Assembly: GCF_000143415.4 (NCBI RefSeq)
Contig: NW_003314274.1
Location: forward strand, 2,667,859-2,731,858
Origin: Selaginella moellendorffii
Lineage: Eukaryota > Streptophyta > Lycopodiopsida > Selaginellales > Selaginellaceae
DNA: 64,000 nucleotides
Direction of reading: 5' to 3'
This document shows positions 1-12,700 of this stretch, piece by piece. A program made the translations under genes and the position numbers. The notes beneath the pieces were generated by a model. That model saw only the letters and a list, made by a program, of their open reading frames with translations. It was not told the origin of the DNA and did not search any database. Numbering within the stretch: position 1 is the first letter of the stretch; the number at the start of each line of letters is the position of its first letter.

Positions 1-509
1 TGAGGAAGTCCCAGAGGACCGTGGGACTTAGTGGTCGGGCCTGTGGGCCTCGATCCAGTGGCAGTGTTGGCAAACACGGCCAGGGGCAGAAAGGGACTTG
101 GTAGGAACTGACAAAGGGACTTTGGGGAAGGCAATTCCCCAGGTCTGTGGGCATCCTAAGGATGCTAAGGAGTGGATCTAGGATGACCACTCGTGGACAC
201 ATGGCCCAGTCTTGGAGAGACGATGTGGTGATGCAGGTGGTGTTGAACCACTAGTGCAGCAAAGGTGAATGGGCATGGCCTTAGCGTAACGGGCCGAGAT
301 GTCAGTGGTACCTTTGGGTGTCGGTCTCGGGACCGGACACGTGGAGCACTTGGACCAGGTGCAAGTGTGGAGTGGCATGGATGCCATTCTTGGGGCTAGC
401 AAGTCCCAAGTCCTGAATTGGACTGATGGAGGTTGTGAATGAGACTCCTCCAAGTGGTCGGAGGTGTGGTTAAGTGACTAAAGTAGAATGGAAAATTTAG
501 TCACTTATA
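1..509 (+). mobile_element. 5' LTR of LARD-1 (right part only)
   Basis: This stretch is repeated almost exactly at about 5662-6169, which identifies it as the right part of a long terminal repeat whose left part lies outside the window. It ends in TTATA, a one-base variant of the TTACA end of the partner LTR, and a primer-binding site follows three bases later. The few short open frames inside are present in both copies and show no family resemblance, so I do not call them genes. Confidence 0.92.
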
Positions 510-512
510 ATT

Positions 513-524
513 TGGTATTGGAGC
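513..524 (+). other. Primer-binding site of LARD-1
   Basis: TGGTATTGGAGC sits 3 nt after the LTR end. It differs at two positions from TGGTATCAGAGC, the usual plant LTR-retrotransposon site pairing with the 3' end of initiator methionine tRNA. It would prime minus-strand synthesis by a reverse transcriptase supplied in trans. Confidence 0.85.
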
Positions 525-3500
525 TGTTCCTTAGTCCGACTTTTATTGGTGGTCAAGTATATCACCACTAGTGTTGGCATCGGAAGGTCCAAGGAGTGGG
601 CCTATCCTTGAGGAGTAGCAAGTCGGGAAGACATGGCTCTCCATTACAGTTCATGTGTGAACTTGTAGACGAGGTGGTGGATAGAAAAGGGCCAATAATG
701 GAACGACTTTGGGATCTTGGGAACAGTGCAAGGTCTTCCTCATTGAGTTGAGGATGTGATCCAGATGAGCATTTGTCTCAGCAAATTGGCTAAGGTTGTT
801 GTGGTAAACAACTAAAGTTGGGATCACGGGAAAGATAAAGACTCCAAAGCAATAAAGGAGTCACAAAATTTTCCTCATATAGTTGAGGTTGGTGCTCATG
901 AAGGTGAGACCAGAAGTAATGACCGTGGGAGGTCAAATACGGAAGAGGACTCAAGTCCTTGAAAAGGTAGCCGGGGCTACCTCTAATAAATGCTGGAACA
1001 ACCCCAGGAGTTGGGGGTGTATTAAGTGGATGAGTTACTGTTCTCATCACATGGACAAGTAGTCCTAAGGGGCAAAGGATGCCCCCAGAGAACAAAATCA
1101 AGTGTCGGAGTAGCACTTGTGAAAATAGTCCTTTTGAGTAGGACAGGAATGCAAGAAGTGTATTCCAGTGAGCTAGTGCCTCACAAGTAGGACCTTACGG
1201 GTCTGTGGATTAACCAAGTCCAAAACTGCTGGATGACTCAAGTAGAGTCAACGGATGGTCCTAAAAGGACTGATGGAAGCATTTGGACTGAGGTGTGTTG
1301 TACCCCACAAAGGATGGGGGGGGATCATAGGATCCAAGGATGAGAACAGAGGGTATCTCATCGATGGCAAAATATGCCATGCTAAAGTTATGGGAAAGGT
1401 GTTCCCAGAAGAAAACAACTTTGACATAAAGTTGTGTGTGACCTCTATGGTGCAGTGCTAACGGATGGTTGGCATGAGAAAGAGCGGTGTTGGTCTTGGC
1501 AAAGACTTAGACACGAAGGGGAAATGTCATAGAGGTAGGCTCGTGGAGCCGATGGTGTGGAGACACCAAATGTGCCAAGGTGTGATACCTTGAGGCTATG
1601 TTGGTGGGTTCATGAGAACCCCTTGCCAAAGGAATCCCAATGGAAATGGGAATAGCATAGCCTAAGCTGCAGAGCATGCAGTTGGAGTGTGGTGACCCAG
1701 ATAATGATGGAGGTGTGAAAGCACCAAGCAATGAGTTGTAGGACTTGACAACTATGAGGCAACTAAGCAAGAGGTGCAAAATAACTGGTTAAACGGGTAG
1801 AAGGTAGCTACCCAAGACTTCTTAATAGCATAGGGAAGTTGGATAAACCCTTACAAGGGATAAGTTGCTTGTGTTGCGATATAGTAAGTCAATGTTATAA
1901 AAGGAAATACTCATTGTCAAGAAAGCCATCATTGGGACACCTGAACACTCTAGAACACCAGAAGGTGGTGTTTGATGTCGCGAGGGCAATGGATAAAGCC
2001 CAAGGGACTAAGTCCCTAGCGAATGATGGATAGAAGGTGCTATCCAAATGTCCAAGGTTGCGGAGACAGGAGAGGGTTGTCTACCCGAGTTGGACAAAGC
2101 CAAAAATGGAATTTTGGCAAGGCTAGTGATGGGCATGTAAAGGCCCATAAACAACAATGTAATCTCAGTGTGTGGGATTATAAGGTGAGCATACCCGGAT
2201 TGAGGAACCACTCCCTAGGCTATTGGGTAGGTTCATCCCTAAGAATACTTGCTAAAGCATGATAGAAAGTGCGAAGCTATCCTCCTGGTCTGGAGGAGAA
2301 TGACCAAAGGAAAGGTGTGAAGCCAAAAAGCAAGAAGTAAGGGGATAGAACCGAACCATAGGAATCAAAGGGGCATAACCAAGGTTGGTTACGCCAGCTG
2401 GGAGTGGAGAATCAAGTGGGGGCTCGAGGGTGTTGCCGCTAGCAACCGTGATGCCATGGAGAGTCTAAAATATGGAATTGTCCATGTTAGACTATGTGGC
2501 ATTTGGAAGGCTTGCAAAAAGGGAGGCCTTAGCAAGCTGAGGGACAGAGTTCCTTCAAGGTTCCCAAAGACGATTCTAGGTAGCTTAGTACCTAGAAAGG
2601 CCAAGTGTAAATGGTTCATGGAACGCGCGAAATCAGAGTGGCGCAGCAGAAGCGTGGTCTTGAAGCTTGCCATGAGGCAAGGCTATCAAGGTTAGGGAAG
2701 TAGTTCCCGAGTGTTCAAAGAGAGGGCTTTGAACGAAAGTCGATGGTCAAGGACTTTCACGCTTATGCAGGAACCATGTTACAGTGGTCGGAGGACTTGC
2801 CAAGTGAGATTGGCACGTCGGGGGAACAAATACCCCAGTTGAAGGTGATAACTTCAAAAAGGGTGGGCCATGGGGCCGAGCATGGAGGAGTCCATGCATG
2901 ATCACAGACATGTCAAGTGAGAGGACTTGGCAGTGTGGAGGAACTAGGTTCCTAAGCTGTGATCTGTAGCGCGCTTTAAAAATAAGTTGGTGCACCAGAG
3001 TGGGGAGTCACGCCAGGCATCTTGTGTGATGCCGTCCGTAGATGCATATACGGAGGTTGGGTTCGAGTCCCGACCCTCTAGTGCTTGGGTTCGAGTCCCA
3101 AATCACTAGGGCGTGGTGATGGTTTGGAATATGAGGACACTCATATTTCGGTGGTCATGGACTCTCAGTGGGGAGACTGGTTTGGGCACACCGCCAAGCG
3201 AGGGATGCCTCGGAGTCGTGATGCACGGTTAGATTGCTTAGTGTGAAAGCTCAGCATATCTAACTTGAACGCTTTGGTGCAAGTGGCACCAAGGTCGTGG
3301 TGAGTGAGATGGGGACACCTAATCTCAGTTGCTATGAACCCTTGGCCATAAGGGCTAGCTTGGGTGCACCGCCAAGTGTGGGGGATGCCCCCGGGGTTAT
3401 AGTCAACAACTTGGAGGTCTAGAAGACCAAATACCTCTTGGCAACTCTGTTAAGGTGCCAAGGTGAGATCACTAGGTGATCTTATGGCCAGATAAGGACA

Positions 3501-4563
3501 AGGTCCTTGGTTGGCTAAGGAATGAAGTTCCTGGTTCAAAATGTTGAAATTGAACTGTTTAAGATGGTGTGGCTTGGTCGTGATGACCAAGTGGGAAGAG
3601 CACCTAAGGGAAATAAACTATGTCCGTCCGATGGCATAGTGAGTCCGAGGAAAGTAGTCTCTATAAAAGACCCAGGGGAGGGTCACGAAGTTGGGCCATG
3701 GATAGAGCCCATAGCAGAATATGCTAAAGAGACATACTAGGGGTGAACATCCTCCGGACTTGGCAAAGAAGAGTCTTTGCTATGGAACCGAAAGGATACC
3801 TCAAAAATGGAGGTAGCGATCCGATGTTGCTAGGTGCAACAATCAAGGATAGGAGCAAAGGACTAGTGGCCAAAGTTTGGGCCATGGAATTTAATGGAAG
3901 GGATCCAAATGGCAAAGTTAGCCAAGGAACACTAATGTGTTCGATGCTAACAGCTTGTGGGAAAGGAAGAGGACTTTCAAGGACGGATTCCGAAATGCTC
4001 CGATTTGGCGAAAGTGGAAGCTCCAAGGGAGGGAGCGGTAAGGTAGCCAAATGATAGGGCCATGAACAGCCCTAGCACAAAGTATGATAACTGGAACTTT
4101 GGCACGAAATAGAAGAGAGGATGATGGTGCCCTCGAGTAGAGCACTTCCTAGGATGGGAAGTGGAGTTGCACAAAAGGTGCAAGGCAAGGTGTCGGAGAC
4201 ACCTAGGAAATTGACTCCAAGAAGTCAAAATTCAAAGTTCCAAAATGCAAAGGTTATATCGATGGAAATTGAGACTACTCGAGAAGGAGTAGTGGGATTG
4301 ACTTAGAGAAAGGTCTCTAAGAGGTTTAGCGAGAACTAAACCAATAAAAGGAGGGAACCATTACATGTGGTCCAATCAGTCTCTAAGTTGGAGAGACTAC
4401 GCTCCTTAAAGGATGGACAAGGCATGGTGAGCCTTTGGTGTCAAACCATAGACAAAGATTGGCTAGGTGCCAAGGATGGAAATGGTAACACGTGTGGGTG
4501 TTACTTTATGAAAGGGTTTACCGTTCGATGAGGACATCGAACTTCGTCTATGGGTGGTGGAGT
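525..4563 (+). mobile_element. Internal region of LARD-1, non-coding
   Basis: About 4 kb between primer site and polypurine tract with no gag, protease, reverse transcriptase or integrase motif in any frame; open frames are short and unconserved. This is the large retrotransposon derivative (LARD) pattern: cis signals without proteins. The same interior recurs in minus orientation at 42240-43124 and in part at about 39629-39900, which confirms a repeated family. A double tRNA-T-arm-like segment lies at 3050-3105. The tract TGGGTGGTGGAGT just before 4564 is the likely polypurine tract. Confidence 0.85.
3050..3105 (+). other. Paired tRNA T-arm / B-box-like motifs
   Basis: GGGTTCGAGTCCC occurs twice, at 3059-3071 and 3087-3099, just downstream of a short hairpin (CCGT...ACGG). 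The sequence matches the T-arm consensus that also serves as the RNA polymerase III B box. The same layout appears in minus orientation at 56448-56519 in a gypsy element. No complete tRNA cloverleaf is visible, so it is tRNA-like only. Confidence 0.5.
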
Positions 4564-5013
4564 TGTGAGACACAAAATCCCTAGGCCCCAAAGTGGAGCC
4601 GGAAGGGCGCCACATGGTAGTGGCCGAAGCGAGAGCCAAACGAGCGTAACACGTTTGGACAAAAAGCTCCAACTTGAAAAGTCAAGAGCGGGAGTGGAAC
4701 TCCCAACGAAGTGCTCGAGGAACGAGCACGAAGCGAGCAAAAGGCGAGGCTCCAAAAAGGGACCCAAAAGGACCAACACATGACACGTGGGAGTGTCCGA
4801 GATGGAGTCCGAAGTGGAGTCCGAGGTGGACCCGAGATGGAGTCCGAGATGGAGTCCGAGATGGACCCGAGATGGACCCGAAATGGAGTCCGAGATGGAC
4901 CCGAAATGGAGTCCGAGATGGAGTCCGAGATGGACCCGAGATGGAGTCCGAGATGGAGTCCGAGATGGACCCGAGATGGAGTCCGAGATGGAGTCCGAGA
5001 TGGAGTCCGAAGT

Positions 5014-5054
<41 letters not shown>

Positions 5055-6169
5055 TCGGGACCGAGACCAAGACCGAGGCCGAGGCTGAGACCGAGCCCGA
5101 GCCTGAGTCCGAGTCCGAATCCGAATCTGAGTCCGAGTCCGAGTCTGAGTCCGAGTCCGAGTCCGGAGCCTGAGAGGGTGAAAGCCCAAAGCGTTCGTCT
5201 CCCAGACCCTGGGGGGTTTGGTGAGCTCCAAAAGTATAGTAGGGGGAGGACTGCAGTGGAGCCAGTTTGGCCAGGAAAGGCCAGTTTGGCCCAGGAAGGC
5301 CAGACCCAATGTTGGGTGATGAACTGACCACTGGGAAGTCCAAGACTAGAGTGAATACGGACCGACAAGCGGGGTAGCTTGGTGAAGTGTTCAAGAGCCG
5401 GCTCTAGTTCCCCCGGGAGATCGACTGGCCGATGCTCCCAGTCCAAGTGTGGGTGGCACTGCCTACTTGGATACCAAGCGTGGCTCAATGGAACCTCGCT
5501 CTAAGCCCATGGCTAGAGCACCTAAAGGCGATAGGTGGGGAGAGTACCCAGGTGGCTCGCATAAGGCCACGGTGTTCCGAAATGTTGTCCCAAAGGCCCA
5601 GACTGTGGAAAGGAAGAGGAGCAGTCCTCTGGGGTAGTGACCAAGGACACAGTCAGGTGGTGAGGAAGTCCCAAAGGACCGTGGGACTTAGTGGTCGGGC
5701 CTGTGGGCCTCGATCCAGTGGCAGTGTTGGCAAACACGGCCAGGGGCAGAAAGGGACTTGGTAGGAACTGACAAAGGGACTTTGGGGAAGGCAATTCCCC
5801 AGGTCTGTGGGCATCCTAAGGATGCTAAGGAGTGGATCTAGGATGACCACTCGTGGACACATGGCCCAGTCTTGGAGAGACGATGTGGTGATGCAGGTGG
5901 TGTTGAACCACTAGTGCAGCAAAGGTGAATGGGCATGGCCTTAGCGTAACGGGCCGAGATGTCAGTGGTACCTTTGGGTGTCGGTCTCGGGACCGGACAC
6001 GTGGAGCACTTGGACCAGGTGCAAGTGTGGAGTGGCATGGATGCCATTCTTGGGGCTAGCAAGTCCCAAGTCCTGAATTGGACTGATGGAGGTTGTGAAT
6101 GAGACTCCTCCAAGTGGTCGGAGGTGTGGTTAAGTGACTAAAGTAGAATGGAAAATTTAGTCTCTTACA
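4564..6169 (+). mobile_element. 3' LTR of LARD-1
   Basis: A complete LTR of 1606 bp, starting TGTGAGACAC directly after a purine tract and ending CTTACA. Its last 500 bp match 1-509. About a quarter of it (4795-5172) is an array of short GA-rich tandem repeats. The array is followed by GGGTGAAAGCCCAAAGCG, a G-rich run and a TATAGTAGGG block that recurs in the other LTR families of this window, probably the core promoter zone. The left flank of the element is outside the window, so the target duplication cannot be checked. Confidence 0.93.
4795..5172 (+). repeat. LTR minisatellite (6/12-bp units)
   Basis: Tandem units built from GAGTCCGAGATG and GACCCGAGATG, changing to GACCGA and then GAGTCC runs. 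Because units are mostly multiples of three and lack stop triplets, long open frames appear on both strands in several phases, giving Met-Glu-Ser-Glu, Ser-Asp-Ser or Arg-Thr-Arg repeats. These are by-products, not proteins. The block lies in the U3-like upstream part of the LTR and differs in length between copies. Confidence 0.9.
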
Positions 6170-6364
6170 CCCATCTTGCATCTCTTGCTGATTTTGATTA
6201 AAGATACGACTAATGAACAACATCTGGAATAATCCAAACCTCTGCAGCTCCATTGGCACCTTCATTGGCACCACCGTTGACAATAGGATTCCAATATTAA
6301 TATTGGTTGGCTATCACAACCAACCTATCTTTGATACCAATATTATGACCCAGTGCTAACAACA

Positions 6365-6810
6365 AAAGGTCTAGTCTCCCTAGACTATACTACGTCTCTG
6401 TCTTGAAATTCCTCATCCTCCAACCACCTTTGAGCCACCTCAAAGGGTCCATTGCAACACTGCTCTAGGATAAGTTAAGTTCCTCACCTACCATACCTTA
6501 ATATACCCTTGAGCTTCCCTTTGACCTACATTGACCACGTTATCAAAATTAGCACCTAACATGTTATGATCTAGCATGAAAAGACAAAGATCTATTCTCC
6601 CTAAACTACACTATGCTTCCTCTTGAGGTTCCTCACCACCCAACCACCCTCAAGCTACCTTAAAAGCTCCATTGTGCCGCCACTCCAATATGAGCCCTAA
6701 GGTAGGTTATGTTCCTTACGCTAACATGCCTTAATATACACTTGAGCTTTCCTTTGACTGACATTGAACACATGGTTAAAGCTGGTACCTAACAATTCTT
6801 CCCCTCCCAA
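6365..6810. repeat. Two diverged tandem copies of about 221 bp
   Basis: A segment beginning near GGTCTAGTCTCCC at 6368 is repeated with many substitutions from about 6589. Both copies run through CCTTAATATA..CTTGAGC and ACCTAACA. No coding potential or terminal repeats are visible. Along with 6170-6364, where I see nothing recognisable, it fills the space between LARD-1 and the next element. Confidence 0.6.
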
Positions 6811-6839
6811 TAAAGTCCTTGTCCCAAGGACTAATTGTA

Positions 6840-7016
6840 TTGGTGATGACCCATAATATATCTAAGCTTTGAACATCAAGCCCATATTTCTAAACATCCA
6901 ATACCGACATTCACATAAATGTAAAATGAATATCCAAGGCTTGATCACGAAGACCATATCTTTGGATATCCACATTGCACCAACACTTTTCTACAACCAC
7001 CTTCAAGATCCAATGT
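6840..7016 (-). mobile_element. E-family internal fragment
   Basis: The stretch around 6880-7013 is the reverse complement of the interior of the E element near 9365-9500 and parallels 21480-21610. It is cut at 7017 by the LTR of E1, suggesting E1 landed inside an older E copy of opposite orientation. Confidence 0.65.
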
Positions 7017-8056
7017 TGTCACGAATGTGACATCAGGTATCGAAAGTTACTTGTCGGCCAATCCTTACGGACACTCTTTCCTTACTGCCACGATGGCAGG
7101 AGGTCAGTATTGCTAGTTCCCTTTATCAGCCCCTCTTGTTCAAGTGTTAGTTTACTGGGCTTAGCACCTGTACTTAGCTAGATGGACATAAGGTAGGAAC
7201 TCCTATGTGTTTCTAGTTGAGCATACTCGGCCTAGCTCTTAGTTCTCTTTTGCTCTGTCTTGCACTGGCTTGACAAGAACCCTCACGTATTGAGATTAGT
7301 CCCTCAATATCGCTAGATGATAGCTTACTGTGTCTGCCAAACACCCTCGCTATCATGCCCTTTGTGTTAGTCTCATTGCAGTCCTAAATGCTATTTATGG
7401 AAAGTGTCCAGATTTGCTCATTTGGCATATCTATGGAATGTAGAGATTGTTCTGAACACAATGGTGTTTGTCCCGTGTCCAAATTCACAATCTAAAGATA
7501 TTCCATATTTAGTAAGTTTCGAGCTTGTCCTAGAGACTAACTCCTGATACTAAGGGAGGCTTGGGGTGAAAGCCCAAAGCGTGTGTTCCTCAAGGGGGGG
7601 GGGGGGGGGCTGGCTTGGGTCTAAGCCCAAGTTCCATTCTATACTAGCTGGTGGAGTACCTATATCCTTGCGTTAGGCCACTAGTATGCTGAAATAGCGC
7701 CAGACTCCGTTTGGCTCCATTTTGCATGCTGGTCCTGGCATTGGAAAGCTGGTTGCTCCAGGACTGTTCCAAGTCGCTTTAGTCTCCTGTCCCTTCGCTC
7801 CTTGGGCTATATGCTCGGGAGTTGCTCCGTGGTTTGGTTCCATCACTCCTTGGCTCCACGCTTGGGAGTTTGGCACCGTTCCTTCGTTCAGTGGCCTAAG
7901 GCCCTGAAACTTGAGTTCCACACCACGTTCCTTTGGACATGTGGCATGTGACATGTGGCATCTATCATGTGGCACAAAGAGGGTTTAGGTTCCGCTTTGT
8001 GGTGTTATCCTATGGTAAATCACCATAGGATAAAGGGTAAAAACCACTTGCGCTAC
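7017..8056 (+). mobile_element. 5' LTR of element E1
   Basis: It starts TGTCACGAATGTGAC and ends GCGCTACA, matching the LTR starting at 14714 and the minus-strand LTRs at 18124 and 23103-24249. It contains GGGTGAAAGCCCAAAGCG followed by a run of 16 G (7594-7609). Near the end is a hairpin, TATCCTATGGTAAA / TTACCATAGGATA. Confidence 0.92.
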
Positions 8057-8058
8057 AT

Positions 8059-8070
8059 TTGGTATCAGAG
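8059..8070 (+). other. Primer-binding site of E1
   Basis: TGGTATCAGAGG follows the LTR end by 2 nt. It matches the plant initiator-tRNA-Met primer site at 11 of 12 positions. Confidence 0.9.
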
Positions 8071-9788
8071 GATGAGTCTCAGTGAGTACTATCTAATGAC
8101 ATTGGGCAACTAGTCTCGTTGCATATGTAGAGATGAAAACGATGATCCGATTGGGTACGCGTTTGGGTGCAAAGACTTTGCAATTGTTCCTTGGGTATGG
8201 ATTTGGTTACTGTTTTGTACCAAATTATGTGAGCTTGCTCTTGGGCTCATGAGATGGATGTAAGATGTTCCGGTTGTACGAGTTTACGCTTGGGCTCGTG
8301 AGTGAGGCACATTAGCAACTCGAGGTTACACTTTGAGTTGGCAGGATTAATATTAGCCTATCGGTGGTTCCATGAGTTGTAACATGTACCGTAGGTGAAA
8401 GTAAACCTTCCCTAGGTTTGCTATAAGTGGCAAATAGGCTGGTCCGTAGCTGTTTAGCACGGCACTAGTGGATCCTTCTTAGGCATGATTATGAGTGGAT
8501 CAATCAAGACTGTAGGGATTAGTCTATTGGTTCAAGTAATCATTGCCGTGCTCTCTCATAAACTTTTCTTAGATTGAACTGAAGGCAGTGCAAAAGCAAA
8601 CTTAAGGTTTAGTCAAGATGAGGCCGAAAAGAGAGTCATCAGGGATGAAGGATCAAACACGTAAATCATTTTCTCTTCTTGGAGAGATGATTTGCAACGA
8701 GGTGTTAACTCATTGCTCGTGTTCACATCATGCAAACAAGAGTCCCTATCTTGATGCATGTTGGAGATGATGGTTTTACAATGGTGAGTTGTGGGATGGA
8801 TAACAGTGAAGCGCTATACCATTTTGTTTAGGCTTGCTATTGGAAGATTTAGGTTGCAATGTTCAATTCTTTTCCGAGGAACCTTGCTATTGCCCCTTGA
8901 GTAGCTTGGTGTTGGATTAGTTTTGAGTTTGGTTGGAAAGAGAGTGGCATGAGCTTGTCTATGTTATGAACAAAAGTTAGTGGTGTTGGGTTTTGTAAAT
9001 CTCTATCGATGGAGTGTGGCACTTATGTTGCATTTTATCGAATTGAGTTGGCACTTGATATTCACATAAACCTTTGAAGTAGTGACATGGGTGTTTCTTG
9101 TAGTGTTGCTTGATTGATGATTAAGCCATTGTGATTTTATATCATATCCATGAGATAATGAGCAATGTGTTTACGAAGTTGCTTGGGTAAACGATGATCA
9201 ACCCCAAAGTGGTTGATGGTGAAGCTAGTTTACTTGCACGAAGTAGCATTGTAGTAGCTTTGACTGGATTCTCGTTGGTGGAAGTGGCATTGTTATTTTG
9301 AGTGATGAGGAATTTTCCTTAAAACTTGATTTTCCATGTTATTATTCTTGTTAGTGTTTTGGCTTCACATTGGATCTTGAAGGTGGTTGAAGAAGAGTGT
9401 TAGTGCAAAGGTGGATATCCGAAGATGTGGTCTTCGTGATCAAGCCTTGGATGTTCATTTTGCATTTTTTACGGATGTCGGTGTTGGATATCAGAAAAAT
9501 GGGCAAAGATGTTCGATGCTTAAGCATATTATGGGTCATGAGAATTTGTGTTGAGGTGAACCTATGTGAAGTTGTTTGTAGGAGGAAGTTGGTCGAGTCT
9601 TGAAAGTTTGCAATCCTAGATTGAGAGTCATTCTTTTTCTAAGATGGAAAATTTTCTATAAATTTTCTTAGGCTTTTCCAATGGTTGATCTGTCGGTCAC
9701 TTTGCTTGAAAGCCATTCCATTTTCGTAAGCCAGTACAAACTAGTGAAAGGGTTGGAGTTGACTTCGGTTAGCTTAGACCTTAATATA

Positions 9789-12700
9789 TAGTTTGTATGA
9801 TGCAACCCGAAAGGGATACTAACTTTTGGGGCTAAGGCGATTGAGTTGGATAGAGTCTGGAGTTGGTATAGAAAAGTGGCCGTTGTGCTTTTCTAAGAAG
9901 GGTGACTCTTGTGCCTTTTTTTTATAGCGTTGTGCTTGGTGGCAGTTTGCACCTTGCATTTCGTTAGACTCTATAAAAGTAGTGAGCTCTCACTGATCTT
10001 GACTTAGTCTTGATAGCACTGTGCCTTGGCTGAGGATGGTGATGTCTAACTTAGTTGTTTAAGGTTGAGATATTGGTACTCGTACTATAGCTTTGTCTGT
10101 GAGGAGGTTGTGTACCGATATGAGTCCATCTCATGGTCTTCACTTTAGTTTCGACTAAGTGTTGATCACATAGCTAGCCTCTTCAAGGCATGCTCAGAGC
10201 TAGTGACTAAATGCATTAGTGAGCTTTTTGCGGTTGAGTTGGATTCGAGTGGTCATTTAGTTTGTGCTTGTCTATGAACTTTTATCTCATACCTGGGGTA
10301 TTGTGTTCATGTTGGACAAGTATATAACTTGATGATAAGAGTTGGTGTTTGGGTCTTGTGAAAGCAAGTTGAAGAGTGACTGTTGGTTGCTTTGCGACTA
10401 GTGGTTCCTTATAGACTTCGTCAAGGACTGTTGACACTTGCTTTGCTCAATGATGATTTAGCAGTGATGGGCTTGCTTTACTGGATGGTGTTGTAGAGGA
10501 TCGTGTTGTTAGACTTACATGGTTTTTCCATGTTGACATGTCGACTCTACCTTTGTCGATATCATTTGGTTACATCTAGTCCGTAGTATTGGATTTCATT
10601 AAGTCTTAGACATGGTGAATCACTCCATGATGATCTGTTCTCTATTACTGAGTATTGTTGGAGGATTGGTCTCAGATATTAAGGAAAGTATCTTTGACCT
10701 TGGTTAGCTTAGTTGCTAAGAAGTTTTGAGTGGTGATTCACTCGTGCTTTCTTCTAGCTTTGTTATGGTGTTGATGGCATTGAAGTGATGCCTTATCATT
10801 GATATTATTGATGTTGAGATTTAAGTGAAATGAAATGTCTCTTTGATAATTGATGTTGAGTTTCATTGGTCTTGATAAAAATAGTGTTGATGATTTGGCT
10901 TTAGCTTTGTGTTGTTGGCATTCATGCATTTTGCTAGTTAGCAACTGTATTGACATTTAAATGAACTGAGTGGCAAGTTTGAGTTAATTGTGTTCTAGAC
11001 AAGATTGTTTAGTAGAGGTTGAGATTTAGTTTTTCCTTGAAAAGTGATTTAGTCATGGACTAGGCTAACTCTACAAGGATAAAAGTTAGTGATTGATATT
11101 AAAATGTTGAGTCTTTATTGGATTTGAGTTTAGGATATGTCGATCATTGATGATTCTCTTTGTGCTTGTTATGAAGTGAGTTACGTCTTGCTGTAGATGG
11201 ATTCATGGAGGATCGTTTAGTGATCACTTGTTGAGCATCGCTTTATTATACTTAGCTTTTGGATTGATGCAGATATGCTCTTCATTAGTTTTGCATTATG
11301 AAGTTTAGCTTATGGATGTGTTGAGGAGGATATTATGGATTGTGCCATGATTTCTTCTTTAGCATTGAAGTTAGTTCATGTGAGATTCGTGATCGTTGCT
11401 AGGCATGATTTGGCTATAAACTTCTTTGAGCATTTGGTTCCTTGAGTTTTGTGCTCATTATTCCATTTGTTAGAAGTTGTTGGGGAAGGCATTTTGGCTC
11501 ATTAGCTTCGATGTTGAAGTTGGCTTTTGCTTCTAACAATCATTGGTGATGATTGACTATCATCTAGAATAATTGATTATCCTTGTCAAAGGCTTTGCTT
11601 GATTATCGTTGATCTATAATGATTTGCTATTCTTTGGCTTAAACTTTAGTAGATAGTTTGTATGATGCGACCCGAAAGGGGATGCTGACATTTTGGGGTT
11701 AAGGCAATTGAGTTGGATAGAGTATGGAGTTGGTGTAGAAAAGTGGCCGTTGTGCTTTTCTAGAAAGGTAACCTTTGTGCCTTTCTTCTATAGTGTTTTG
11801 CTTGGTGGTAGGTTGCACCTTGCATTTCGTTAGACTCTATGACAGTAGTGAGCTCTCACTGATCTTGACTTAATCTTGGTAGCCTTGCGCCTTGGTTGAG
11901 GATAGTGATGTCCAGCTTAGTTGTTTAAGGTTGAGATGTTGGTACCCATACTATAGCTTGTCTATAAGTAAGTTGTATACCAATATGAGTCCATCTCATG
12001 GTCTTCACTTTAATTTCAACTAAGTGTTGATCATGCATACCTAGCCTCTTCAAGGCATACTTAGAGCTATTGGTTAAATGCATTAGTGAGCTTATTGTGG
12101 TTGAGTTGGATTCGAGTGGTTATTTAGTTTGTGCTTGTTCATGAACTAATATTTTGTATCTTGGGTATTACGTTCATATTGGACAAGTATATGACTCGAT
12201 GACATGAGTTTAGTGTTTGGGTCTTGTGAAGGCAAGTTAAAGAGTAATTGTTGGTTGCTCTGTGACTAATGATTGCTTAGAGACTTCGTTGAGGACTGTT
12301 TAACACTTGCTTCGCTTGATGATGATTTAGTAGTGATGGGCTTGCTTTATTGGATGGTTCTGTGGAGGATCGTGTCATGGCTTACATAGGTTTTTCATGT
12401 TGGCATGTCGATTCTACCTTTGTCAATATCATTTGGGGACGTTTAGTTCATAGTGTTAGATTTCATTGAGTCTTGGATGTGGTGAATCATTCATTAATAA
12501 TATATTATCTATAGAGTAATTTTGAAAGATTTGGTTTCAGATATTAACTAAAGTATCTTCGACTTTGGTTAGCTTAGTTGCTAGGGAGTTTTGAGTGGTG
12601 ATTCACTTGTGCTTTCTTCTAGCTTTGTTATAGTGTTGGTGGCATTGAAGTGATGCCTTGTCATTGATATTATTGGTGTTGAGACTCAAGTGAAATGAAA

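Noticed and set aside
178-453. A 91-codon minus-strand frame found identically at 5838-6113
   Set aside because: The identity only reflects the two LTRs of one element. There is no start context, domain or codon signal.
790-1116. A 108-codon minus-strand frame with a similar peptide near 42533-42733
   Set aside because: It is LARD interior seen twice; the similarity is that of DNA copies, with indels that do not respect frame.
3040-3110. A true tRNA gene
   Set aside because: Only T-arm-like motifs are present; no acceptor stem, D arm or anticodon arm can be drawn.
3743-4054. Overlapping 103- and 108-codon frames in the LARD interior
   Set aside because: No family resemblance, both strands open, and non-coding LARD context.
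4501-5488. Long overlapping reading frames on both strands with Ser-Asp, Met-Glu-Ser-Glu, Arg-Thr and Gly-Leu repeats
   Set aside because: They arise from the stop-free minisatellite inside an LTR. Similar frames appear in every copy of the array and none has a domain.
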